Assembly (NCBI RefSeq): GCF_016595235.1
Contig: NZ_JAENHL010000007.1
Location: forward strand, 1,865,943 to 1,929,942
DNA: 64,000 nucleotides
Reading direction: 5' to 3'
Source: Taklimakanibacter albus
GTDB taxonomy: Bacteria; Pseudomonadota; Alphaproteobacteria; Rhizobiales; Aestuariivirgaceae
The position numbers and the translations under genes are program-made. The notes under the pieces are model-generated. The model was not told the origin of the DNA and did no database searches. It was given only the letters and a program-made list of their open reading frames with translations. Shown here piece after piece: positions 7,907 through 16,051 of this stretch (positions within the stretch are counted from its first letter, which is position 1; each line of letters opens with the position of its first letter).

Positions 7907-8950
7907 TCAGCACCGGTTGACCGGCGGTTCGCCCGCCAGATAACGACGCACCTCTTCCGCGGCGAGACCCGCGGCATAGGTGACGGTCTTGACCGAGGCG
8001 CCGGCGATATGGGGCGTCAGCGTCACATTTTCGAGCTTGAGCAGCGGCCAGTCCGCAGGCACCGGCTCGATGGCGAAGGTTTCGAGCATCGCGCCGCGCA
8101 GTTTTCCATTGGCCAGCGCCTGATAGAGCGCATCATAATCGACGAGCGGCCCGCGCGCCGTGTTGATCAGGATCGCCGTCTGCTTCATCTGCGCCAGCGT
8201 CTCGGCATTGATGAGCTTCTCCGTCTCCTGGGTCACGCGCGGATGCAAGGTCACCACATCGGATTGCGCCAGCAGCGTCTCGAGCGAGACCTGCTCGATA
8301 CCGTCAGCCAGGTCGCCCGCCGACAATTGCACATAAGGGTCGGCGACCAGGATGCGACAGCCGAAAACTTTCAGCAGCCGCACCACGCGCATGCCGATCT
8401 CGCCATAACCGATGACGCCAACCGTCATCTCCGAGAGCTCCTCGCCGGTCCGGTCGGCACGATAGAGATCGCCCCGCCATAGGCCCTGGCGCAGAGCGTC
8501 GTGCCCCCTGGTAATGAGGCGCGTCTCGGCGAGAATGGCGCCGATGGTGAATTCGGCGACGGCGGACGCATTGCGGCCCGGCGTGTTGACGACGGTGATG
8601 CCGCGCTCACGCGCCGCCTTCATGTCGATATTGACGGGCCCGCCGCGCGACACCGCGACGAATTTGAGCGATGGACAGCGGTCCATGATGCCGGCCGACA
8701 GGGGAGCCAGATGGGTGACCAGGATCTCGGCGCCGTCGATCAGCGCGACCGTGTCGTCGGCACCGCCCATATATTCCTTGAGACCGTCCATGCCGGCATG
8801 CGCATAGCCATGCTCCATCGGCTTGTCCGGCCAGTCGAGATCATGGCGCACGATGTCGAGCGGGGCTTGCGGGCATTTCTGCCGCAACGCCGTCTCGAAC
8901 ATGTCGGACCGCATGAAATGATCGCCGATGATGACAAGCTTACGTTTCAC
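7907..8950 (-). CDS. D-isomer-specific 2-hydroxyacid dehydrogenase (NAD-binding)
   Basis: The 347-residue protein has the two-domain fold of phosphoglycerate and glyoxylate reductases. The NAD-binding motif is G-V-I-G-Y-G-E-I-G followed by a strand ending in D (V-A-D-P-Y). The catalytic arginine is in N-T-A-R-G-P-L-V-D, the glutamate lies just beyond, and the histidine is in T-P-H-I-A-G-A-S. It interconverts a 2-hydroxy acid and a 2-oxo acid; the substrate is not evident. Its start overlaps the kinase gene by 11 bases, so it belongs to the polyol operon. It may process the acid or aldehyde product of the pathway (inference). Confidence 0.85.
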   Translation of the reverse strand: MKRKLVIIGDHFMRSDMFETALRQKCPQAPLDIVRHDLDWPDKPMEHGYAHAGMDGLKEYMGGADDTVALIDGAEILVTHLAPLSAGIMDRCPSLKFVAVSRGGPVNIDMKAARERGITVVNTPGRNASAVAEFTIGAILAETRLITRGHDALRQGLWRGDLYRADRTGEELSEMTVGVIGYGEIGMRVVRLLKVFGCRILVADPYVQLSAGDLADGIEQVSLETLLAQSDVVTLHPRVTQETEKLINAETLAQMKQTAILINTARGPLVDYDALYQALANGKLRGAMLETFAIEPVPADWPLLKLENVTLTPHIAGASVKTVTYAAGLAAEEVRRYLAGEPPVNRC

Positions 8951-10505
8951 TTATTTGCCTCGCACTCTGCAACCCGCGCCAGATGGGCCGCATCCGGTCG
9001 CGGGTTTCCTTGTAGATCGGGAACATCGTATCGAACATCTTCACCAGTGCCGCATCGGGTTGCGTCTCAGGTCCGAGCGCCGGATCGACCCATTGCGCGG
9101 CACATGCCGCCATGTCGGGATAGATCTTCTGCTGCACGGCGGCGATCATCGCCGCGCCGGCGGCCCCGGCTTCCTCGCGCAGCACGCTGCTGACCGGCGC
9201 ATTGAGCGCGCTGGCGAAAAGCAGTCTCAGCGCTTTGGAGCGGGCGCCGCCCCCGGTGAGACGGATATCCTTGGGCAAAGGCCCCATCGCGGCATAACAA
9301 TCGCGCGCGGCGAAGCTCAGGCCCTCGAACACCGCGCGCATCAGATCCGCATAGCCCATGCCGGCTTCGAGCCCGGTAAACTGAGCCCGCGCGCCCGCAT
9401 CGAGAAACGGTCCCCGTTCGCCCGCTTGCGAAATATAGGGATGATAGAGAAGCCGGCCACCCGGCCGCTCCAATATGCGGTCATCGAGCCCTTCGATGAG
9501 GTCGCGGCGGCTGCGCTCGACACCCTGGCTCGCCAGAATTTCGCGGCCCATATCGAGCAGCCAGTCGATATTGAGGGTGGAGGCCATGTTGGACTGCATC
9601 TGCGCCAGCATGCCGGGCACCGGAAAAGCCATCGTATAGCCGGTGCGCTCGTCATTGAGGCGCACACTGTCGACCGAAGGTGCGAGCCGCATATGCATGC
9701 CGGTCGAGCCCGCGATCGAGCAGCCGACCCGGCCTTCGCGGTCGAACAATCCGCCGCCCAACGCCGTGCAGGCGACATCGACATAACCGAGCACGACGGG
9801 CGTGCCGACGGCGAGGCCGGTGGCCGAAGCCGCTTCGAGGCTCAAGCCATGCGCCACCTCCGTTCCCTCGATGATCGGCGGCAGCAGCCTTTTGGCATCG
9901 GCGACATCGAGCGCATCCAATATGTCGGGTGCATATTGGCGGGTGCGGTAATTGCCGAAGGTGAAATTGGCTTCGGAAGGGTCGCATACCCGTTCGCCCG
10001 TCAGCTTGAAATAAAGCCAGTCCTTGCAGTGATGCGCCGACTGCGCCGATGCCAGAACCTCCGGCGCATGTCGCTTCAACCAGGCGAGCTGGACATTTTG
10101 CTGGCAGGCATTCACGCCGGTGCCGGTGCGTTCATAATGCGCCGGATAGGCGGCGGACCGGGTGAAGTCCTCGGCGATCGACGCGGCGCGTGAATCGAGC
10201 CACAGCCAGGCGGGGGCGGCCGGCTCACCGTCCTTGTCGATCAACCACATGCCGTCACCTTGTCCGGTGACCGCGATGGCGACGACACGGTTGTTGAGAT
10301 TCTCGATCTTGTCGGCGAGGTCCCGCAAGGTCTGCGCCGCATCCTTCCAGGTGCGCGCCATGTCCTGCTCGACACCGCCGTTTTTCAGCGTCTTGTAGTG
10401 ATTGGCGATGGCCGCGACGGCGAGCTGATCTCCGGCCGTCGAGAAGGCGACGGATTTGATCACCGACGTACCGGCATCGATACCGATGATGATGCCGTCG
10501 CTCAT
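8940..10505 (-). CDS. FGGY-family carbohydrate kinase (polyol kinase, EryA-like)
   Basis: The 521-residue kinase has two actin-like domains. The N-terminal phosphate motif is I-G-I-D-A-G-T-S (residues ~6-13). The second domain has V-G-C-S-I-A-G-S-T-G and the adenosine motif L-T-G-G-G-A-R-S. FGGY kinases phosphorylate glycerol, xylulose, ribitol, erythritol and similar compounds. The length and operon partners (GlpD-like dehydrogenase, SorC-type regulator) recall erythritol kinase EryA of rhizobia and Brucella, but the exact polyol cannot be assigned by eye. It overlaps the ATPase gene upstream by 4 bases and the hydroxyacid dehydrogenase gene downstream by 11. Confidence 0.82.
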   Translation of the reverse strand: MSDGIIIGIDAGTSVIKSVAFSTAGDQLAVAAIANHYKTLKNGGVEQDMARTWKDAAQTLRDLADKIENLNNRVVAIAVTGQGDGMWLIDKDGEPAAPAWLWLDSRAASIAEDFTRSAAYPAHYERTGTGVNACQQNVQLAWLKRHAPEVLASAQSAHHCKDWLYFKLTGERVCDPSEANFTFGNYRTRQYAPDILDALDVADAKRLLPPIIEGTEVAHGLSLEAASATGLAVGTPVVLGYVDVACTALGGGLFDREGRVGCSIAGSTGMHMRLAPSVDSVRLNDERTGYTMAFPVPGMLAQMQSNMASTLNIDWLLDMGREILASQGVERSRRDLIEGLDDRILERPGGRLLYHPYISQAGERGPFLDAGARAQFTGLEAGMGYADLMRAVFEGLSFAARDCYAAMGPLPKDIRLTGGGARSKALRLLFASALNAPVSSVLREEAGAAGAAMIAAVQQKIYPDMAACAAQWVDPALGPETQPDAALVKMFDTMFPIYKETRDRMRPIWRGLQSARQISET

Positions 10506-11623
10506 GCGAGCTCCGCCCCATGCGCGATGGCCGCACCACTGTCGGCGGCAAAGATGTGCAGGTCCTGCGGCGCGATGCGCAGAAAGAGGCTGCTGCCGGG
10601 CGCCGCCTTGATCTGTTCATGCGAGACCGAGACGACGGTGCGTCCGGCGATCTCGGCGGCGATATGGGTCTGATCGCCGAGCCATTGGCAGGTGACGACG
10701 CGCGCCATCAGTCCCTTCTTGCCGATATGCACCGCATGCGGCCGGACTCCCAGCACCAGCCCGTCGTCATTCTTCAGGCGCCGGCGCACGGCATCCGGAA
10801 AGTCCTGCGCCGCATAGGACAGCACCTGGCCGTCACTGCCCTCGAGCACGAAGTCGATCGTCTGGCCATTGTCCTTGACCCGGACGGGCAAGACATTCAT
10901 CGGCGGCTCGCCGATGAAGGTGCCGACAAAAAGATTAGCGGGGCGCACTTTCAGCTCCGCCGGCGTCGCATATTGCTGCAGCACGCCACCCTCCATGACC
11001 GCGATCCGGTCGGCCAGAGCATTGGCCTCGGTCTGGTCGTGGGTGACGAGGATCGTCGTGCAGTGATGCTCGCGCAGATAATGCTTGATGCGGCCGCGCA
11101 AGACGGCGCGCAATTGCGGCTCGAGCTGGCCCATCGGCTCATCGAGCAGATAGAGGCCGGCCTTGCGCACCAGCGCGCGGCCAAGGCTGGCGCGCTGCTG
11201 CTGGCCGCCCGACACCGAGCTTGGATATTTATGAAGTACATCGCCGATTTCGAGCATCTCGGCCATCGCCTTGACCCGCTTGTCGACGTCGGCACTCGGA
11301 AGCTTCTGCGCCTTGAGCGCGAATGAGATATTCTCGGCAAGGGTGAGCGGCGGATAGAGCGAATAGGTTTCAAACGCCATGGCGACGCCGCGCTGCGCCG
11401 GCGCCAGCTCGTGGATGGCGCGACCGTCGAGCGCGATCGCGCCATTGGTCACCGTCTCGAAACCCGCGATCATGCGCAAGGTCGAGGTCTTGCCGCAGCC
11501 CGATGAGCCGAGCAGTGCCGTGATCTCACCCGGCTTCACCGTGAAGCTCAGATCCTTCACCGCATGCACGGTGCCCGCGCCATAGATCTTGTCGACATTC
11601 TGGAGGACGAGTTCGGACGACAT
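10502..11623 (-). CDS. ABC importer ATPase, MalK/UgpC type (GlpT-like partner, hydrolysis-competent)
   Basis: The 373-residue ATPase carries a C-terminal OB-fold (MOI) regulatory domain. Walker A is G-S-S-G-C-G-K-T (39-46), signature V-S-G-G-Q (137-141), Walker B L-L-D-E-P with Glu162, and switch His195 (V-T-H-D). Two sites are unusual: the Q-loop residue is Glu85 (A-F-E-T-Y instead of F-Q-x-Y) and the D-loop reads Q-L-E rather than N-L-D. It is one of two different ATPases of the same importer. The gene pair and order resemble the rhizobial glycerol transporter GlpS/GlpT. It overlaps its partner gene by 1 base. Confidence 0.87.
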   Translation of the reverse strand: MSSELVLQNVDKIYGAGTVHAVKDLSFTVKPGEITALLGSSGCGKTSTLRMIAGFETVTNGAIALDGRAIHELAPAQRGVAMAFETYSLYPPLTLAENISFALKAQKLPSADVDKRVKAMAEMLEIGDVLHKYPSSVSGGQQQRASLGRALVRKAGLYLLDEPMGQLEPQLRAVLRGRIKHYLREHHCTTILVTHDQTEANALADRIAVMEGGVLQQYATPAELKVRPANLFVGTFIGEPPMNVLPVRVKDNGQTIDFVLEGSDGQVLSYAAQDFPDAVRRRLKNDDGLVLGVRPHAVHIGKKGLMARVVTCQWLGDQTHIAAEIAGRTVVSVSHEQIKAAPGSSLFLRIAPQDLHIFAADSGAAIAHGAELA

Positions 11624-12702
11624 CAGGCACGACCCTTGGCATGTGTGGCGCCTGTCTCGCGATCGAAGAGATGGCTGCCGATCGGATTGAAGCTGATGGT
11701 GACCTCGCTTTCCGCCTTGGGGATGGCGGGTGAGGACGAAGGCAGCGACGCCAGGAGTTCCGCCCCACCTTTGGTCTGGAGCAGCAGCACGGTGCGCTCA
11801 TTGAGCGGTGTCACCGCCATGACCTGCGCCTTGAGGCCGGCGCCGTCGCCAAGCGCAACTGCTTCCGGCCGGACGCCGAAAGTGACGGACCTGCCTTTGA
11901 GCCCGGCATAGGCCTTGTCGATCTCCACTGTCTCGCCGGCCAGATCGATCGTCGCCCCCTCGCCCACCACGGTCTCGACGAGATTGATCGTCGGATCGCC
12001 GAACAGCCGCGCCACATTCACCGTCGCCGGATGACGATAGATTTCCTCAGGAGTTGCCACCTGGACGAATTTGCCATGGGCCAGGACGGCGATGCGATCG
12101 GCGAGCGCCATCGCTTCCTTGTAGTCCTGCGTCACGTAAAGCACGGTGGACTTCGCCTCGCGCAGAAGCCTGGGCAATTCGAGACGCATCTCGAAGCGCA
12201 ATTTGGCATCGACATTGCGCAAGGGGTCATCGAGCAGCAGGAGCTTCGGCGATGAGGCGAGCGCGCGCGCCAAAGCGGTGCGCTGCTTCTGGCCGTTCGA
12301 CAATTGCCGTGGCGCATGGCTCAACACATGGTCGATCTTGAGCAGTTTGGCGACCCGCGCCACGCCCTCCTTGATCTGCGCGGCGCTCTGGGCGCGCGCG
12401 CGCAAGGGAGTGGCGATATTCTCGAAAGCGTCGAAATGCGGGAACAGCGCGAAATTCTGGAAGGCCATGCCGACATCGCGATGTTCGGGCGCCACATCGG
12501 CCATGTCCTGATCGTCGATGCTGATCGTGCCTGCCGTCGGCTCCTCGACGCCGGCGATGAGGCGGAGCAGCACCGTCTTGCCGGTGCCGGACGGCCCGAA
12601 GATGACGACGATCTCGCCCGCATCCGCGGCGAGCGAGATGTCGTCCAGCACCTTGTTGGACTTGAAGGACTTGGAGATCGAGGCGAGTTCGAGATGCGGC
12701 AT
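11623..12702 (-). CDS. ABC importer ATPase, MalK type (GlpS-like partner, degenerate catalytic site)
   Basis: The 359-residue ATPase has Walker A G-P-S-G-T-G-K-T (36-43), Q-loop Gln82, signature L-S-N-G-Q (134-138) and a C-terminal MOI domain. Two catalytic positions are altered: the Walker B glutamate is Asp159 (L-L-L-D-D-P) and the H-switch histidine is Gln192 (V-T-Q-D-Y). With the other ATPase it would form a heterodimer holding one competent and one impaired site. The start at 12702 is certain from the family N-terminus; the reading frame stays open far upstream but that region encodes the permease on another frame. It lies 2 bases after the permease stop. Confidence 0.87.
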   Translation of the reverse strand: MPHLELASISKSFKSNKVLDDISLAADAGEIVVIFGPSGTGKTVLLRLIAGVEEPTAGTISIDDQDMADVAPEHRDVGMAFQNFALFPHFDAFENIATPLRARAQSAAQIKEGVARVAKLLKIDHVLSHAPRQLSNGQKQRTALARALASSPKLLLLDDPLRNVDAKLRFEMRLELPRLLREAKSTVLYVTQDYKEAMALADRIAVLAHGKFVQVATPEEIYRHPATVNVARLFGDPTINLVETVVGEGATIDLAGETVEIDKAYAGLKGRSVTFGVRPEAVALGDGAGLKAQVMAVTPLNERTVLLLQTKGGAELLASLPSSSPAIPKAESEVTISFNPIGSHLFDRETGATHAKGRA

Positions 12703-12704
12703 GA

Positions 12705-13562
12705 TCAACCCTTCACCGCGCCGAGCGACAGGCCTTCGACCAGGTAGCGCTGCGCATAGAGGGCGAGCGCCAAGGTCGGCGCGATCGACAGCACGATGGC
12801 CGCCGCGATCTGCCCATATTGGATGCCGGACGCGGTCACGAAAGCGAGTGCGCCCACCGTCACCGGCTGCTTGTCGGCGGAAGCGAGGATGAGCGCGAAG
12901 ACGAAATTGTTCCAGGCGAAGATGAAGGCGAGCAGCCCCGCCGCGGCGATGCCCGGCTTGGCGAGCGGCACGGCGATCTTCCAGAAGGTCTTGAGCCAGC
13001 TGTTGCCGGAGATCCGATAGGCGTGCTCGATGTCGGGGCTGATATCCTCGAAATAGCCGCGCACGATCCACAGAATGAGCGGCAGGCAGATCAGCTGATA
13101 GACCCAGATGAGGCCGATATAGGTGTTGGTGAGGCCGAGTTGCTTGAAATAGAGGCTGAGCGGTAAGAGCACCAGGAGCGGCGGCGCGAAGCGGAAGGAC
13201 AGCAGCGTGAAGGCGATGTCCTCGCCGAGCCGGAAACGGAACCGGGCGAAGGCATAGGCCGCCGGAATACCGAGGACAAGCGCGATCAGGACGGAGGAGG
13301 CCGACAGGAAGAAGCTGTTCCACAGGTTCTTCATGAAGGCGATGTCGAGATTGCCGGCCGCACTTTCGAGACGGCCGGTGATCAGCGCCGAGTAGTTGGA
13401 CAGCGTCGGCTCGAAGACGATGCTGGGCGGAATGCGCAGGATCGTCTCATTGGTCTGGAACGACATCAGGACGATCCAGAAGATCGGGAATAGGAAGAAG
13501 ACCAGGACGCAGGTGATGAGAACACCGCGGATGACCTGCTCGAGAGTGGAGGTGTGGTCCAT
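12705..13562 (-). CDS. Carbohydrate ABC transporter permease, MalG family
   Basis: The 285-residue inner-membrane protein has six predicted transmembrane helices. The EAA coupling loop reads E-H-A-Y-R-I-S-G-N-S-W-L-K-T-F-W-K-I-x-x-P and binds an ATPase; the family C-terminus is G-L-S-L-G-A-V-K-G. MalG-type subunits pair with a MalF-type subunit. It starts 3 bases after the MalF-type gene stop and is followed by the ATPase pair, so the whole transporter is made from one transcript. Confidence 0.9.
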   Translation of the reverse strand: MDHTSTLEQVIRGVLITCVLVFFLFPIFWIVLMSFQTNETILRIPPSIVFEPTLSNYSALITGRLESAAGNLDIAFMKNLWNSFFLSASSVLIALVLGIPAAYAFARFRFRLGEDIAFTLLSFRFAPPLLVLLPLSLYFKQLGLTNTYIGLIWVYQLICLPLILWIVRGYFEDISPDIEHAYRISGNSWLKTFWKIAVPLAKPGIAAAGLLAFIFAWNNFVFALILASADKQPVTVGALAFVTASGIQYGQIAAAIVLSIAPTLALALYAQRYLVEGLSLGAVKG

Positions 13563-13565
13563 GTC

Positions 13566-14492
13566 TCACGCTCCTCCATGCGCGCGTTCGCGCAATTTGA
13601 GCCACTGCTTGATGAAGATGTTCGACAGCAGATAGGTGATAGCCCACAGGACGATCAGCAGCGCCGCCGACCGCCCGACATTCGTATATTGGAAGAATTC
13701 GAGATAGGACTGGACCTGGAACACCATGAGCCGGTCGCCGGGCCCGCCCTGCGTCATCGAATAGACGATGTCGAATTGCTGGATCGAGTCGAGAAGGCGG
13801 AACAGCGACGCGGTGATGATATAGGGCAGCAGCATCGGCAGCGTAATGCGGAAGAAGACGAAGCTGCGCGGCACGCCGTCGAGCGCCGCCGCTTCGAAAG
13901 GCGCCTTGGGCAGCGAGCGCAGCCCGGCAAGCAGCAGGATCATGATGAAGGGCGTATAGACCCAGACATCGACCAAAGTGACGGTGAACAGCGCCGTCGA
14001 GGGATCGGACGCCCATTTGAAATCATGAAAGCCGAGCAGGCTCACGAAGTAGCTGAGGATGCCGAAATTGGGATTGGTCATCAGCTTCCACATCAGCGCC
14101 GCGAGCGCCGGCGCCGTCATCAAGGGCAGCAGCAGCAGAATCGAGGCGATATTGTTGAAACGGGTCGGCTTCTGCAGAAGGAGGGCGATGCCGAGGCCCA
14201 GCAGCAATTCGACGCCGACGGTGAGGCCGGCATAGACGAGCGAGATCTTGACCGTGTTCCAGAAGGCCGCATCGCTCAGGAAGTTGATGTAATTGTCGAA
14301 CCAGATGAAACCTTTCATCGCCGGCAGGTTCAGCCGGAAGCGTAAGAGCGAATAATAGACGGCGGTGAAGAACGGAATGAGGATGCCGATGCAGACGAGC
14401 AAAGCCGGCAGGCTGAGAAGATAGGGCAGCGCCCGGCGCATGAACCGGCTGCTCGTCTTCGGTCGTGTCACGTGATCGGCTGCCGCGGTCAT
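13566..14492 (-). CDS. Carbohydrate ABC transporter permease, MalF family
   Basis: The 308-residue inner-membrane protein has six transmembrane helices, a cytoplasmic N-terminal tail with R-R-A-L-P-Y-L-L, the T-Q-G-G-P-G motif typical of MalF/UgpA subunits near residues 250-256, and an EAA loop F-E-A-A-A-L-D-G-V-P. It pairs with the downstream MalG-type subunit. The upstream gap to the binding-protein gene (14493-14582) contains a strong stem-loop. Confidence 0.9.
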   Translation of the reverse strand: MTAAADHVTRPKTSSRFMRRALPYLLSLPALLVCIGILIPFFTAVYYSLLRFRLNLPAMKGFIWFDNYINFLSDAAFWNTVKISLVYAGLTVGVELLLGLGIALLLQKPTRFNNIASILLLLPLMTAPALAALMWKLMTNPNFGILSYFVSLLGFHDFKWASDPSTALFTVTLVDVWVYTPFIMILLLAGLRSLPKAPFEAAALDGVPRSFVFFRITLPMLLPYIITASLFRLLDSIQQFDIVYSMTQGGPGDRLMVFQVQSYLEFFQYTNVGRSAALLIVLWAITYLLSNIFIKQWLKLRERAHGGA

Positions 14493-14538
14493 GATCCTGG
14501 CCCGTTCTCCATCCGAGTATAGGTCATATTTAGGGGGT

Positions 14539-14574
14539 GCGCAGCCCGGCCGGGGAGGATCGGCCGGACTGCGC
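14539..14574 (-). terminator. Stem-loop between binding-protein and permease genes
   Basis: Fourteen-base arms with a single mismatch (14539-14552, 14561-14574; GCGCAG...CTGCGC ends) and an 8-base loop lie just after the binding-protein stop. Placement is typical of partial attenuators or RNA-stabilising hairpins that raise binding-protein mRNA over permease mRNA. No T-run is present. Confidence 0.65.
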
Positions 14575-14582
14575 TTCGATGC

Positions 14583-16028
14583 CTAGCCGAGCCCGGCATC
14601 CTTCAGCTGCTTGTCGACATTGGCGGCGAGCTTATCGAGGCCTTCATCGACCGGAAGCTCCTTGGCCACCATCTTCTGCAACGTCTCCGCCCATTGGGTG
14701 GTGAGGTCGAAGAACAGAGGCTGCGCCGTGAAGTAGATCTTCGCTCCCGGCGCCGACGTGTCGTGCTGGTTCAGATAGCCCGGATAGGACTTGTCGATGC
14801 GGCCCCTGAACTCCTCGTCCTTCCACACCGAAGCGCGGACCGGATTGACGAAGTCCATCTTGCGGGCGCCGAACAGATCATGCTCGACCGAAGAGGCCCA
14901 CTGCATGAAGTACCAGGCGGCGTCCTTCTGGCCGGAGAAGTTCGACAGCGCCAGCGACCAGATCCACACATTGGGCGTGGGCGCCGTGGCCTTCGGATTG
15001 GCGGCGAAGGGCGCATAGCCGATATTGCCCTTCTCCTTGTTGTCGCCGCCATTCATGAAGTAGCCCAGAATGTCGGCGTCGAAGATCATGGCGGAAGCGC
15101 CAGCGCCGAGATCGGTGCCGACCTGGTACCAGGTATAGGTCGACCAGTTCTTCGGCCCCGATTCCTGGATCATCTGCACCCATTGCTTGTGGAAAGCTTT
15201 CGATTCGGCCGTGTTCATCGCCGCGGTCAGCTTGCCGTCGGCGACGGAGAAGTCCTTCTGGCCGAAATTCGAATAGCCCGACAGGAAGCCCGGATGGATC
15301 GTCGCCCAGGAGCGCGAGCCACGCACGCCGACGCCATAGGGACCACCGAGATCCTTGGTGAGCTTCGCCGCGGTCGCGACGAGCTCATCGAGATTCTTCG
15401 GCGGCTGGACGCCGGCCTTTTCGAACATCTTCACATTGTAGGAGAGATTGTTGAGCTCATAGCCCCACGGGATGCACCACTGCTTGGCATCCGCCGAGCC
15501 CAGTTCACCGCCCGGCACGCCGTTCCACGCGGTCGAGGCGCGCAGGCCCGGCAGCACGTCGTCCCAATTATAGGTCGGGTTCGTCTTGGCCGGATCCTTG
15601 ATATATTCGTTGAGATCGGCGATCCAGCCGGCCGGACCATAGGTCCAGGTCATATAGGCACCGGTCATGAAGGCATCGTATTCGCTCGAGCCCGAGGAGA
15701 GGGCGGCCGTCACCTTGTCGAAATACACGTCCTCCGGAAAGACGTCATAGGTGACGTCCATGCCGGTCATGTCCTTGAAGGTCTGCAGATTGGCGATCAT
15801 CGCATCTGCGTAAGGGTGCTTGTTGAGCAGGAGTTTGAGCTTGGTGCCTTTGTAGGCCATCCAGTCGAACTCCGCCGCCATGGCGCGGGTCTGCGCCTGG
15901 GTCAGCAGCATGCCGCCGGCGGCCGCTGAAATACCGAGCTTGGCCGAAGCGGCGAGCAATTCGCGCCGGGAGAGCTTCCCCGCCACGAAGGCGTCGAACA
16001 GCCCTTTTTCTTTCTCGTACATTCCCAT
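14583..16028 (-). CDS. Extracellular solute-binding protein, family 1 (Tat-exported)
   Basis: The 481-residue periplasmic binding protein belongs to the MalE/UgpB-like class. The N-terminus has a twin-arginine motif (L-S-R-R-E-L-L-A-A-S, about residues 19-28) and a hydrophobic stretch ending A-M-A-A, suggesting folded Tat export. It is longer than typical (about 420). It delivers the polyol or sugar to the two permeases encoded next. It follows the regulator gene by 23 bases and is the first transport gene of the operon. Confidence 0.88.
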   Translation of the reverse strand: MGMYEKEKGLFDAFVAGKLSRRELLAASAKLGISAAAGGMLLTQAQTRAMAAEFDWMAYKGTKLKLLLNKHPYADAMIANLQTFKDMTGMDVTYDVFPEDVYFDKVTAALSSGSSEYDAFMTGAYMTWTYGPAGWIADLNEYIKDPAKTNPTYNWDDVLPGLRASTAWNGVPGGELGSADAKQWCIPWGYELNNLSYNVKMFEKAGVQPPKNLDELVATAAKLTKDLGGPYGVGVRGSRSWATIHPGFLSGYSNFGQKDFSVADGKLTAAMNTAESKAFHKQWVQMIQESGPKNWSTYTWYQVGTDLGAGASAMIFDADILGYFMNGGDNKEKGNIGYAPFAANPKATAPTPNVWIWSLALSNFSGQKDAAWYFMQWASSVEHDLFGARKMDFVNPVRASVWKDEEFRGRIDKSYPGYLNQHDTSAPGAKIYFTAQPLFFDLTTQWAETLQKMVAKELPVDEGLDKLAANVDKQLKDAGLG

Positions 16029-16051
16029 TTTCCTCCGTTGGTTGAACGTCG

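Noticed and set aside
5986..7920. 644-codon plus-strand frame opposite the GlpD-like gene
   Set aside because: The minus strand has full FAD and DAO motifs; the plus frame has no family features or ribosome site.
12703..13323. N-terminal extension of the GlpS-like ATPase frame to about 566 residues
   Set aside because: The extra part lies over the MalG-type permease in another frame and does not match ATPases; the M-P-H-L-E-L start is family-like.
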